NCBI RefSeq assembly: GCF_003937825.1
Contig: NZ_RSFW01000027.1
Coordinates: 1 to 64,000 of the forward strand
Direction: 5' to 3'
Length of the DNA stretch: 64,000 nt
Source: Mesobacillus subterraneus
GTDB taxonomy: Bacteria > Bacillota > Bacilli > Bacillales > Cytobacillaceae
In this document: in pieces, positions 57,109 to 64,000 of the stretch
How positions within the stretch are numbered: position 1 is the first letter of the stretch
Layout of the letters: every line of letters begins with the position of its first letter
Notes under the pieces: model-generated
What the model was told of the DNA's origin: nothing
Database searches by the model: none
Seen by the model: only the letters and a program-made list of their open reading frames with translations
Made by a program: the position numbers and the translations under genes

Positions 57109-57229
57109 TGTCTAGCTACAGCGCCTAGCCCCTCGAGTCACTTCGGTCCGCCCGGTGAAGTCAAAGAACGACTTCACCGGGCGGCCCTCCAGTGCTTGTC
57201 GGGGCTGACCAAGGCGCTTACGCTTTTCT
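57109..57229 (+). repeat. Dispersed intergenic element, copy 2 (long variant)
   Basis: Starts TGTCTAGCTACAGCGCC and ends GGCGCTTACGCTTTTCT, with an inner long inverted repeat (GCCCGGTGAAGTC...GACTTCACCGGGC). The end is 4 nt from the tig stop codon, so it forms part of the tig 3' UTR. It shares its ends with the element at 17099-17197. G/C-rich compared with its surroundings. Confidence 0.8.
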
Positions 57230-57233
57230 AATA

Positions 57234-58523
57234 TTATGCAACAGATTTGCTGTTTTCTACAAGGAAATCAACTGCTTTTTTCAGTTGAAGATCGCCTTTG
57301 ATTCCATCAAGGCTTCCGCCAAGGGCAGCTTTGATTTGATCAGCTGTCATGTTGTACATTTCAGCCATTTTATCAAGCTCTGCGCTCACTTCTTCATCGG
57401 ATACTTCGATGTTTTCAGCTTTCGCAATTGCTTCAAGAGTAAGGTTCACACGAACGCGTGTTGCTGCTTCTTCTTTCATTTGTCCGCGAAGCGCAGCCTC
57501 ATCTTGTCCTGAGAACTGGTAGTAAAGTTCAAGGTTCATGCCTTGCATTTGAAGGCGCTGCTCGAACTCATTTACCATACGGTCGATTTCAGTATCGATC
57601 ATTGCGTCAGGTACTTCGATTTCAGCGTTAGCAGCCGCTTTTTCTACGACAGTGTCACGAACGAAATGCTCTTTTTGGTGTGCTTTGTCGTGAGCCAGGC
57701 GATCTTTGATCTTAGCCTTAAGTTCATCCAAAGTTTCTACTTCTTCGTCAGCGTCTTTAGCGAACTCGTCGTCAAGAGCCGGAAGTTCTTTTCCTTTGAT
57801 TTCATGAACCTTCACTTTGAAAGTTGCAGGCTTACCAGCAAGTTCAGCTGCATGATACTCCTCCGGGAAAGAAACTTCTACATCCTTTTCTTCGCCAGTA
57901 GCAGTTCCAACCAGCTGCTCTTCGAATCCAGGGATGAATGAACCTGAACCAAGCTCAAGTGAGTAGTTTTCAGCTTTTCCGCCTTCGAATGCTTCGCCAT
58001 CAACGAAACCTTCGAAATCGATAACAACAGTGTCGCCGTTTTCAGCAGTGCCTTCTTCTTTAACAACAAGCTCAGCTTGTTTTTCTTGCATTGATTTTAC
58101 TTCGTTGTCTACTTCTTCATCTGTTACGTTTGTGTCGAATGCTTCAACTTCTAATCCTTTGTATTCGCCAAGCTTCACTTCTGGTTTAACTGTTACAGTT
58201 GCCTTGAAGACCATGCTTTTGCCCTTTTCGAATTGTTCTACGTCAATTTCAGGGCGGTCAACTGGCTCGATAGCAGTTTCTTCGATTGCGTTTGCGTATG
58301 CTTCTGGGAGCAGGATATCAATAGCATCTTGATATAAAGACTCTACGCCGAAACGCTTTTCGAACATTTGGCGAGGCATTTTCCCTTTACGGAATCCTGG
58401 TACGTTAATTTGCTTAACGACTTTTTGGAATGCAGCGTCAAGACCTTGATTGACTTTTTCTGCATCTACTTCAATTGTTAGAACCGCTTGGTTCCCTTCT
58501 CTTTTTTCTACCTTTGCAGACAT
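57234..58523 (-). CDS. tig: Trigger factor
   Basis: Ribosome-bound chaperone and peptidyl-prolyl isomerase. The ribosome-binding signature [17 protein letters not shown] is at about residues 43 to 60, the FKBP domain (about 160 to 245) contains [15 protein letters not shown], and the C-terminal helical domain completes the 429 residues. The start follows TTGGAGGGA. It precedes clpX but is ended by its own terminator. Confidence 0.97.
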   Translation of the reverse strand: MSAKVEKREGNQAVLTIEVDAEKVNQGLDAAFQKVVKQINVPGFRKGKMPRQMFEKRFGVESLYQDAIDILLPEAYANAIEETAIEPVDRPEIDVEQFEKGKSMVFKATVTVKPEVKLGEYKGLEVEAFDTNVTDEEVDNEVKSMQEKQAELVVKEEGTAENGDTVVIDFEGFVDGEAFEGGKAENYSLELGSGSFIPGFEEQLVGTATGEEKDVEVSFPEEYHAAELAGKPATFKVKVHEIKGKELPALDDEFAKDADEEVETLDELKAKIKDRLAHDKAHQKEHFVRDTVVEKAAANAEIEVPDAMIDTEIDRMVNEFEQRLQMQGMNLELYYQFSGQDEAALRGQMKEEAATRVRVNLTLEAIAKAENIEVSDEEVSAELDKMAEMYNMTADQIKAALGGSLDGIKGDLQLKKAVDFLVENSKSVA

Positions 58524-58643
58524 ACAGTTCCCTCCAACAATAATCTATTGTCATTTTCATTCGACGATGAATACTCTTGTTAACCAAGCAATATTCCAGA
58601 TTAAATGTAAAATAGAATGATTTTTACATAATACAACCACTAC

Positions 58644-58671
58644 ATTATAACACAGGTTCATTTCGTTTCAA
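58644..58671 (-). promoter_or_regulatory. Promoter of tig
   Basis: On the minus strand TTGAAA (58666-58671) and TATAAT (58644-58649) are 16 bp apart. The -35 lies only 10 nt after the ysoA stop. Confidence 0.65.
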
Positions 58672-58680
58672 CAGATTGGA

Positions 58681-59709
58681 CTATATTATCGGGTAAGAAA
58701 TTTCTTCTAGCCTCCTGATAAAGCCTAGAACCTGTTCTGCTTCTTCTTTCGAGCTGCCATACACTTCAGCAAATGAGTCAAGCGAATCATCAAAGCCATA
58801 ATACTCGTTTGCAATGAAATGGCAGGCTGCCGCCCATGCTTCAGCCCGTCCTGCCGGAAGCCTGAATGGATAAACCAAAAAGAAGTATCGCTCGACCAGG
58901 CTCTGGACATTTTCATAAAGGACAGGGTCTTCGTTCTCGATTTCCCCGCTTAATAGCTGAAGGATGCCGCTGTTCTCAATATATTCCTTCAGTTCTGGCA
59001 GACTGGCGGGAACGAATGCTTCTTCCCAGCCAAACTTTTCCACGGCGATTTCATCTCCGAATTCCTGTTCCTTCAATATATTTAGCAGCATTGTCTTCAG
59101 GAATGGATGCCCTTCGCTTGAAGCTATGTACTCGGTTATTTCCATTTTATACGGGCGGATGTTTTCTCTCGCAAGTTTTGCCGCCACCATGACCTGATCG
59201 TTCGGGTCAGTATAGGAGAATAAGTCAAGCACCTGATCTTCCATTCCTGGTTCCTCTTCAAAAGGCTCCAGCATTTCAGGTTCTACTTTTCCTTCCTGCA
59301 TGCGTTTGCCGAATTCAAGCATCCGGATAAAATGTTCATGCTTCTCTGCAGGTATTTCCCGTTCCTCAAGGAGCGCTTCTATAGTAGAAACAATTTCATT
59401 GTACTCATTCAACTGGACAAGGATCATGAGATACAGATCGATCACCTGGATGTAGTCGCCCAGTCCGCTTCGCAGCATCTCTGAAGCAATCTCTTTTGCC
59501 TGTTTAATGTTCCCAGCTTCATAGTTGGCGAGGACAAGGCCGACAAAAATATCGCTGTTCTCTGGGTCATGCCTAAGAGCCTGCTCCAGATAGTGGATTG
59601 CATCCCTGTATTTTTTCTCTTTTAAGTAATCCAGGCCCTTCTCCAAAAGGCGCTTTTCCAGACCGGGAAACAGGATCACATTGTTTTTTTCCGAATCCCG
59701 TTTTTTCAT
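58681..59709 (-). CDS. ysoA: YsoA-like tetratricopeptide repeat protein
   Basis: TPR protein of unknown role. Clear TPR motifs at residues about 20 to 90 (ALRHDPENSDIFVGLVLANYE, then AGNIKQAKEIASEML), with further helical pairs to the end. The ATG at 59709 has 7-nt spacing to AAGGCGG; the ATG at 59715 is too close. It has 342 residues, and B. subtilis YsoA has a similar size and lies at the same place between leuD and tig. It is separated from leuD by a terminator. Confidence 0.85.
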   Translation of the reverse strand: MKKRDSEKNNVILFPGLEKRLLEKGLDYLKEKKYRDAIHYLEQALRHDPENSDIFVGLVLANYEAGNIKQAKEIASEMLRSGLGDYIQVIDLYLMILVQLNEYNEIVSTIEALLEEREIPAEKHEHFIRMLEFGKRMQEGKVEPEMLEPFEEEPGMEDQVLDLFSYTDPNDQVMVAAKLARENIRPYKMEITEYIASSEGHPFLKTMLLNILKEQEFGDEIAVEKFGWEEAFVPASLPELKEYIENSGILQLLSGEIENEDPVLYENVQSLVERYFFLVYPFRLPAGRAEAWAAACHFIANEYYGFDDSLDSFAEVYGSSKEEAEQVLGFIRRLEEISYPII

Positions 59710-59800
59710 ACACATACCGCCTTATTAAAATAGTTCAATAAAAATACAATAATCGACACGAAATAACCTTTTTGAAAGTTTAGCACGAATTTAGAGAAAA

Positions 59801-59839
59801 ACAAAAAGATTCACAAGCTTGGCCTGTGAATCTTTTTGT
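59801..59839 (-). terminator. Terminator of the leu operon
   Basis: A 15-bp perfect stem (ACAAAAAGATTCACA/TGTGAATCTTTTTGT) with a 9-nt loop; T-rich on both strands. It lies about 155 nt after leuD and upstream of ysoA. Confidence 0.88.
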
Positions 59840-59994
59840 TTTTTGTTTTGTTTTTTTAATATTTGACTGTTGATTTATGTTCCAGGCGCTTCGCCTTCCA
59901 CTATAATCAACAGGTGTTAATATCAACATTGTGCTGCAACAGAGCCCTTAGTTTTAAAAATACGAACATCGGTTACACCTTTTTTGAATAGTCC

Positions 59995-60600
59995 CTAAGC
60001 GCTGGCTTGGTCTCTCTTCTTAAACTTCTCTTCATATTCCGTGATCCGTCCTTCGAGCTGCAGTGTCAGTTCGATTTCATCCCAGCCGTTCAAAAGCATA
60101 TTATACCAGTATGGACTGATTTCAAATGATGCGTGGAATCCATCCTTGTCACAGACACATTTCTGTTCCAATGATACGGTCAGTTTGTACGGCTGAGTTG
60201 CTGCTTCCTTCAATAAGTATGTTACTTCTGCTTCACTTAACACAATCGGAAGGATACCGTTCTTGAGACAGTTTTGATAGAAGATATCCGCAAAAGAAGG
60301 AGCGATGATTACGTTAAATCCATAATCCTGCAGTGCCCAGGGTGCGTGCTCCCTGGATGAACCGCAGCCGAAATTTTCGTTGGCGATCAGGATTGAAGCT
60401 CCCTGGTTCTGGACCTGATTTAACTCAAAGTCCTCATTCAGCTCGCCATCTGGTTTGTAGCGCCAGTCGTAAAAAAGGTACTGGCCGAACCCCGTCTTCT
60501 CGATTCGTTTCAAAAATTGCTTCGGGATGATTTGATCGGTGTCCACATTGGTCCGGTCAAGGGCTACAGCTTTGCCGGTAAGTTCTTTAAAACTAGACAT
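59995..60600 (-). CDS. leuD: 3-isopropylmalate dehydratase small subunit
   Basis: Swivel subunit of isopropylmalate isomerase, paired with LeuC. Conserved LDRTNVDTDQIIPKQFL at the N-terminus and NFGCGSSREHAPWAL, the substrate-recognition loop. Its 201 residues are typical. It follows leuC with a 20-nt gap. Confidence 0.97.
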   Translation of the reverse strand: MSSFKELTGKAVALDRTNVDTDQIIPKQFLKRIEKTGFGQYLFYDWRYKPDGELNEDFELNQVQNQGASILIANENFGCGSSREHAPWALQDYGFNVIIAPSFADIFYQNCLKNGILPIVLSEAEVTYLLKEAATQPYKLTVSLEQKCVCDKDGFHASFEISPYWYNMLLNGWDEIELTLQLEGRITEYEEKFKKRDQASA

Positions 60601-60620
60601 GATTTGCTCCTTTCTGCCTG

Positions 60621-62030
60621 CTATACTTCCACTCCAGCCAGGCTCCTGACATCTACAAAGCAGCCTTGCAATGCTGCCGCTGCGGCCATTGCCGGGCTGA
60701 CCAGGTGCGTGCGGGCACCTGCTCCCTGCCTGCCTTCAAAGTTACGGTTTGAGGTGGATGCACAATGTTCCTTCGGTCCTACAACATCCGCATTCATGCT
60801 CAGGCACATGCTGCAGCCTGATTCCCTCCACTCAAATCCAGCCTCAATAAAAATCTGGGCCAGACCTTCGGCTTCAGCTGCTTTTTTAACATTCTGAGAG
60901 CCAGGAACAACAATTGCCTGTACGCCAGGAGCGACTTTATTCCCTTTGACCACTTCCGAAGCAGCACGGAGATCCTCCAGCCTTGAATTGGTACAGGAAC
61001 CAATGAAAACTTTGGTAACCTTAATATCCGTAATGGGCTGACCTTCTTGAAGTCCCATATAGTCCAATGCCCGTTGAAGGGATTTCTTTTCAGTTTCGGT
61101 GCTACATTCATGCAAGTAAGGAACCCTTCCAGATACCGGGGCGGTCATTGAAGGATTCGTTCCCCAGCTGACCATCGGAGCGATTTTGTTTCCGTCAATT
61201 TCAATCACCATGTCATGAACAGCATCTTCATCTGAGGAAAGCTGTTTCCAGTCAAGGATTGAATCCAGGAAAGCATCTCCCTCCGGAACATACTTCCTTC
61301 CATTCAAGTAGGCAAAGGTTTTATCATCAGGTGCGACGATTGAAGCTTTCGCCCCTCCTTCAATCGACATATTGCAGATCGTCATCCTCTCCTCCATCGA
61401 CATGCTCTTGATGACCTCTCCGCAAAATTCGATCACATATCCAGTGCCGAATTTAACTCCATGCTCGCTGATAATCGATAAAATGACATCTTTAGCACCT
61501 ACCCCTGGACCCAAAGAGCCAGAAACCTCAATTTTCAACGTTTTAGGCTTCCCCTGCCAGAGGGTCTGTGTCGCAAGCACATGCTCAACCTCACTCGTGC
61601 CAATGCCGAATGCCAGCGAACCGAAAGCACCGTGCGTTGACGTGTGACTGTCCCCGCAGACGATCGTCATGCCAGGTTTGGTCAATCCCAGCTCGGGACC
61701 GATGACATGGACAATACCCTGGTCGGGACTATCGAGGTCAGCAAGCTGAATGCCAAATTCCTGGCAATTGCTCCTTAACGTATCCATCTGGTTTTTCGCA
61801 ACCGGATCGTCAATCTGCTGACGGTTCACAGTCGGAACATTATGATCCATTGTCGCGAAGGTCAGGTCCGGTCTCCGGACATTACGAGACTTAACCCTCA
61901 ACCCCGAAAAAGCCTGAGGGGAGGTAACCTCGTGAATGAGATGCAAATCAATGTACAGGAGGTCTGGTTTGCCTTCTTCCTGATGAACGACATGGTTTTC
62001 CCATATTTTTTCTATAATCGTTTTCCCCAA
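60621..62030 (-). CDS. leuC: 3-isopropylmalate dehydratase large subunit
   Basis: Aconitase-family [4Fe-4S] subunit converting 2- to 3-isopropylmalate. Cluster cysteines lie in [16 protein letters not shown] and [13 protein letters not shown], and [14 protein letters not shown] is intact. It starts at TTG (62030) behind GGGGAGGG. It has 469 residues, against 472 in B. subtilis. Confidence 0.97.
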   Translation of the reverse strand: MGKTIIEKIWENHVVHQEEGKPDLLYIDLHLIHEVTSPQAFSGLRVKSRNVRRPDLTFATMDHNVPTVNRQQIDDPVAKNQMDTLRSNCQEFGIQLADLDSPDQGIVHVIGPELGLTKPGMTIVCGDSHTSTHGAFGSLAFGIGTSEVEHVLATQTLWQGKPKTLKIEVSGSLGPGVGAKDVILSIISEHGVKFGTGYVIEFCGEVIKSMSMEERMTICNMSIEGGAKASIVAPDDKTFAYLNGRKYVPEGDAFLDSILDWKQLSSDEDAVHDMVIEIDGNKIAPMVSWGTNPSMTAPVSGRVPYLHECSTETEKKSLQRALDYMGLQEGQPITDIKVTKVFIGSCTNSRLEDLRAASEVVKGNKVAPGVQAIVVPGSQNVKKAAEAEGLAQIFIEAGFEWRESGCSMCLSMNADVVGPKEHCASTSNRNFEGRQGAGARTHLVSPAMAAAAALQGCFVDVRSLAGVEV

Positions 62031-62067
62031 TCGTACCCTCCCCTTTCATGTTAAAAAGTCAATGTTA

Positions 62068-63180
62068 TCACGCGTAAGCGCCCATAATGTTGTAGATTGC
62101 TTCATTATCCAGCAGGGCTGCTTTGATTTCTTCGATCATTGCAGAAGTGGAGACCGTTCCGCTGCCGAATAAGGCGATATCCCGTGTTCTGCTGCCAGCA
62201 TCCAGGACTTGCTTAACCGCGTTTTCAATGGCTTCTGCTTCTGCATACAAACCGAAGGACATTCTTAGCATCATCGCAGCCGAAAGAATCATCGCAATTG
62301 GATTGGCAGCGTCCATTCCGGCAATGTCTGGCGCCGAACCATGGATTGGTTCATATAGATACGGACCTTCCTCGGAAACACTGGCAGATGGCAGCATTCC
62401 AAGAGATCCGGTCAATACGGAAGCCTCATCGCTTAAAATATCGCCAAACATATTCTCCGTGACCAGCACATCAAACTGGCGTGGATTTTTGATCAGCTGC
62501 ATTGCCGCATTATCGACAAGCATATGCTCCAGCTGCACTCCTGGATATTCCTTCGCAACTTCTTCTGCCGTTTCACGCCACATCCGGCTGGATTCCAGGA
62601 CATTGGCCTTATCAACTGATGTAACCTTCCCTTTCCGGGTGGATGCCAATTCGAATGCATAACGAATGACTCTCTCAATCTCTTTCTTCTGGTAAAACAG
62701 CGTATCTACTGCGGCAGCCTCTCCCTTTTGGAACGTCCTTTCGCTAGGTTTCCCGAAATAAAGCCCGCCAGTCAATTCCCTGACAACCACCATATCGACT
62801 CCCTCAACGACGTCCTTACGCAAGGGCGACACACCAGAAATGCTAGAATAATATTGGACAGGCCGGACGTTCGCATAGAGCCCGAGCTCCTTCCTGATCT
62901 TAAGCAAGCCTTTTTCAGGGCGGATATGTCCAGGCAGGCGGTCCCACTTCGGTCCGCCAACTGCCCCTAACAGGACGGCATCACTTGTCTTGCACAAATT
63001 AAGGGTATGCTCAGGCAGCGGAGTGCCGTGATCATCGATTGCCTCGCCACCGATTGCTCCATATGAAAAATGGAACTTATGGCCAAATAGCTCGCCTGCT
63101 GCCTCGAGGATACTGACTGCCCCCCTAGTTACTTCCTTGCCTACCCCATCGCCTGGAAGGACTGCAATCCTTTTTTCCAT
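62068..63180 (-). CDS. leuB: 3-isopropylmalate dehydrogenase
   Basis: NAD-dependent oxidative decarboxylation in leucine synthesis. N-terminal LPGDGVGKEV, the substrate segment VVRELTGGLYFG and the NAD-binding IHGSAPDIAGMDAANP are clear. It has 370 residues. The ATG follows GGAGGCG. It lies 33 nt after leuA. Confidence 0.97.
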   Translation of the reverse strand: MEKRIAVLPGDGVGKEVTRGAVSILEAAGELFGHKFHFSYGAIGGEAIDDHGTPLPEHTLNLCKTSDAVLLGAVGGPKWDRLPGHIRPEKGLLKIRKELGLYANVRPVQYYSSISGVSPLRKDVVEGVDMVVVRELTGGLYFGKPSERTFQKGEAAAVDTLFYQKKEIERVIRYAFELASTRKGKVTSVDKANVLESSRMWRETAEEVAKEYPGVQLEHMLVDNAAMQLIKNPRQFDVLVTENMFGDILSDEASVLTGSLGMLPSASVSEEGPYLYEPIHGSAPDIAGMDAANPIAMILSAAMMLRMSFGLYAEAEAIENAVKQVLDAGSRTRDIALFGSGTVSTSAMIEEIKAALLDNEAIYNIMGAYA

Positions 63181-63212
63181 ATTATTCGCCTCCGGTTTTT
63201 TATCGATTTTTG

Positions 63213-64000
63213 TTAGCCATTGACTGCCATCTTCTTCGTTTCTTCTATATACAGCACTCTGTTGACCGCGTTCAGGTAAGCTTTTGCTGACGCTTCAAGG
63301 ACGTCCTGGGCAAGCCCCCTGCCGCTTGTTTCAATGCCGCCGAATTCGAGCTTCACATAAACCTGGGCAAGAGCATCCCTGCCTGCACCGACGGACTGGA
63401 TTCTGTAATCAAGCAAACTAGCTCTTTCCTTCATGCATTTTTCCAGCGTATTATATAAAGCTTCGATACTTCCAGATCCGGTTGAGGCCTCCTGAATTTT
63501 TTCACTGCCGCCCCGATGGAGCGTTACTGTCGCAGTCGGCACCTGGTTCGTTCCGTATTGTACCTGGATCGAATCAAGGCGGTAATACTGCTGCTCCCTT
63601 GATAGCTTCTCCTCCAGGATGATCGCTGCAAGATCCTCGTCGGTCATTTCCTTTTTCCGGTCTGCCAGTTCTTTAAAAACAGCGAATAAATGATTAATCT
63701 CTTCTTCAGGTACGATGAGGCCAATTTCATTCAGTCGGTTGCGGAAGGCGTGTCTGCCTGAATGCTTCCCAAGTACCATTGAATTATTCTGAAGCCCAAC
63801 AAGCTCTGGAGAAATAATTTCATAGGTTGTTTTCTCTTTTAAAACCCCATCCTGATGGATTCCTGATTCATGCGCGAAGGCATTCCTCCCGACGACCGCT
63901 TTATTTGCCGGGACCGCCATCCCCGTCAACTTGCTGACAAGGCTGCTTGTTCTGCTGATTTCCTTCAGGTTCATCCTCGTTTCGGCCTGGTAAAAATCTT
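63213..64000 (-). CDS. leuA: 2-isopropylmalate synthase, C-terminal part (5' end outside window)
   Basis: Claisen condensation of acetyl-CoA with ketoisovalerate, first step of leucine synthesis. The frame is open to the window edge ([18 protein letters not shown]), so the TIM-barrel N-terminus is missing. Visible are the barrel end with the metal histidines' region [12 protein letters not shown], the linker, and the LeuA regulatory domain for leucine feedback ([20 protein letters not shown], then [11 protein letters not shown]). 262 codons are seen of about 515. Confidence 0.96.
   Translation of the reverse strand, partial: DFYQAETRMNLKEISRTSSLVSKLTGMAVPANKAVVGRNAFAHESGIHQDGVLKEKTTYEIISPELVGLQNNSMVLGKHSGRHAFRNRLNEIGLIVPEEEINHLFAVFKELADRKKEMTDEDLAAIILEEKLSREQQYYRLDSIQVQYGTNQVPTATVTLHRGGSEKIQEASTGSGSIEALYNTLEKCMKERASLLDYRIQSVGAGRDALAQVYVKLEFGGIETSGRGLAQDVLEASAKAYLNAVNRVLYIEETKKMAVNG

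Larger units (their letters stand above)
56741..57233. other. tig-clpX intergenic region
   Basis: 493 nt without a gene. From the tig side it holds a dispersed repeat (57109-57229), a terminator (57039-57071), about 180 nt of A/T-rich sequence, a probable clpX promoter (56854-56862) and a leader with the small hairpin CTGCTCGAAGCAG (near 56829-56841). Confidence 0.7.

Noticed and set aside
57109-57229. Small RNA gene or riboswitch next to tig
   Set aside because: The sequence shares its ends with the unrelated site at 17099-17197, so it fits a dispersed repeat better than a gene-specific RNA.

Overview
The window is a chromosomal stretch of a spore-forming, low-to-mid GC Bacillaceae (Bacillus/Mesobacillus-like). 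This rests on gene content (spo0B, spoIIB, spoIVFA/FB, spoVID, safA, ysxE) and on gene order, which follows the leuABCD-to-safA region of Bacillus subtilis almost gene for gene. Differences from that region are an RNase E/G gene (absent from B. subtilis), a type IV pilus locus where comC normally stands alone, and extra intergenic repeats. Nearly everything is on the minus strand, so the transcription order runs from high to low coordinates.

Layout from the low end: a partial safA (spore coat morphogen with a LysM domain and Met/Gln/Pro/Gly tail repeats); an array of 52-bp hairpin repeats; the nadBCA operon divergent from nifS-niaR (NAD synthesis, its cysteine desulfurase and its repressor); pheA-pheB-obg-spo0B; rplU-prp-rpmA with an L21 leader; rng; spoIVFA-spoIVFB; minCD; mreBCD; radC; maf; spoIIB.

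From about 22.6 to 33.8 kb lies a pilus locus. A VanW/G5 membrane protein, pilB, pilT, pilC, a major prepilin, prepilin peptidase and pilMNO are on the minus strand, and three minor prepilins are divergent on the plus strand. Next to it is a membrane-bound GAF-GGDEF diguanylate cyclase. The N-terminus of PilB resembles the MshEN c-di-GMP-binding fold, so second-messenger control of this pilus is plausible.

The upper half holds folC-valS (with a valine T-box leader), ysxE-spoVID (YsxE looks like a pseudokinase), a second array of the same 52-bp hairpin repeat, the hemAXCDBL operon, a ysxD-like gene, ysxC-lonA, lonB, clpX, tig, a TPR gene (ysoA) and leuABCD, with leuA running off the right end.

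The least explained signal is the pair of 52-bp hairpin arrays. The period is exactly 52 bp at both places, the two arrays are 41 kb apart, and each lies just upstream of one of the two LysM coat morphogenetic proteins (SafA and SpoVID) that work together in spore coat assembly. A second dispersed intergenic element occurs at about 17.1 kb and 57.1 kb.
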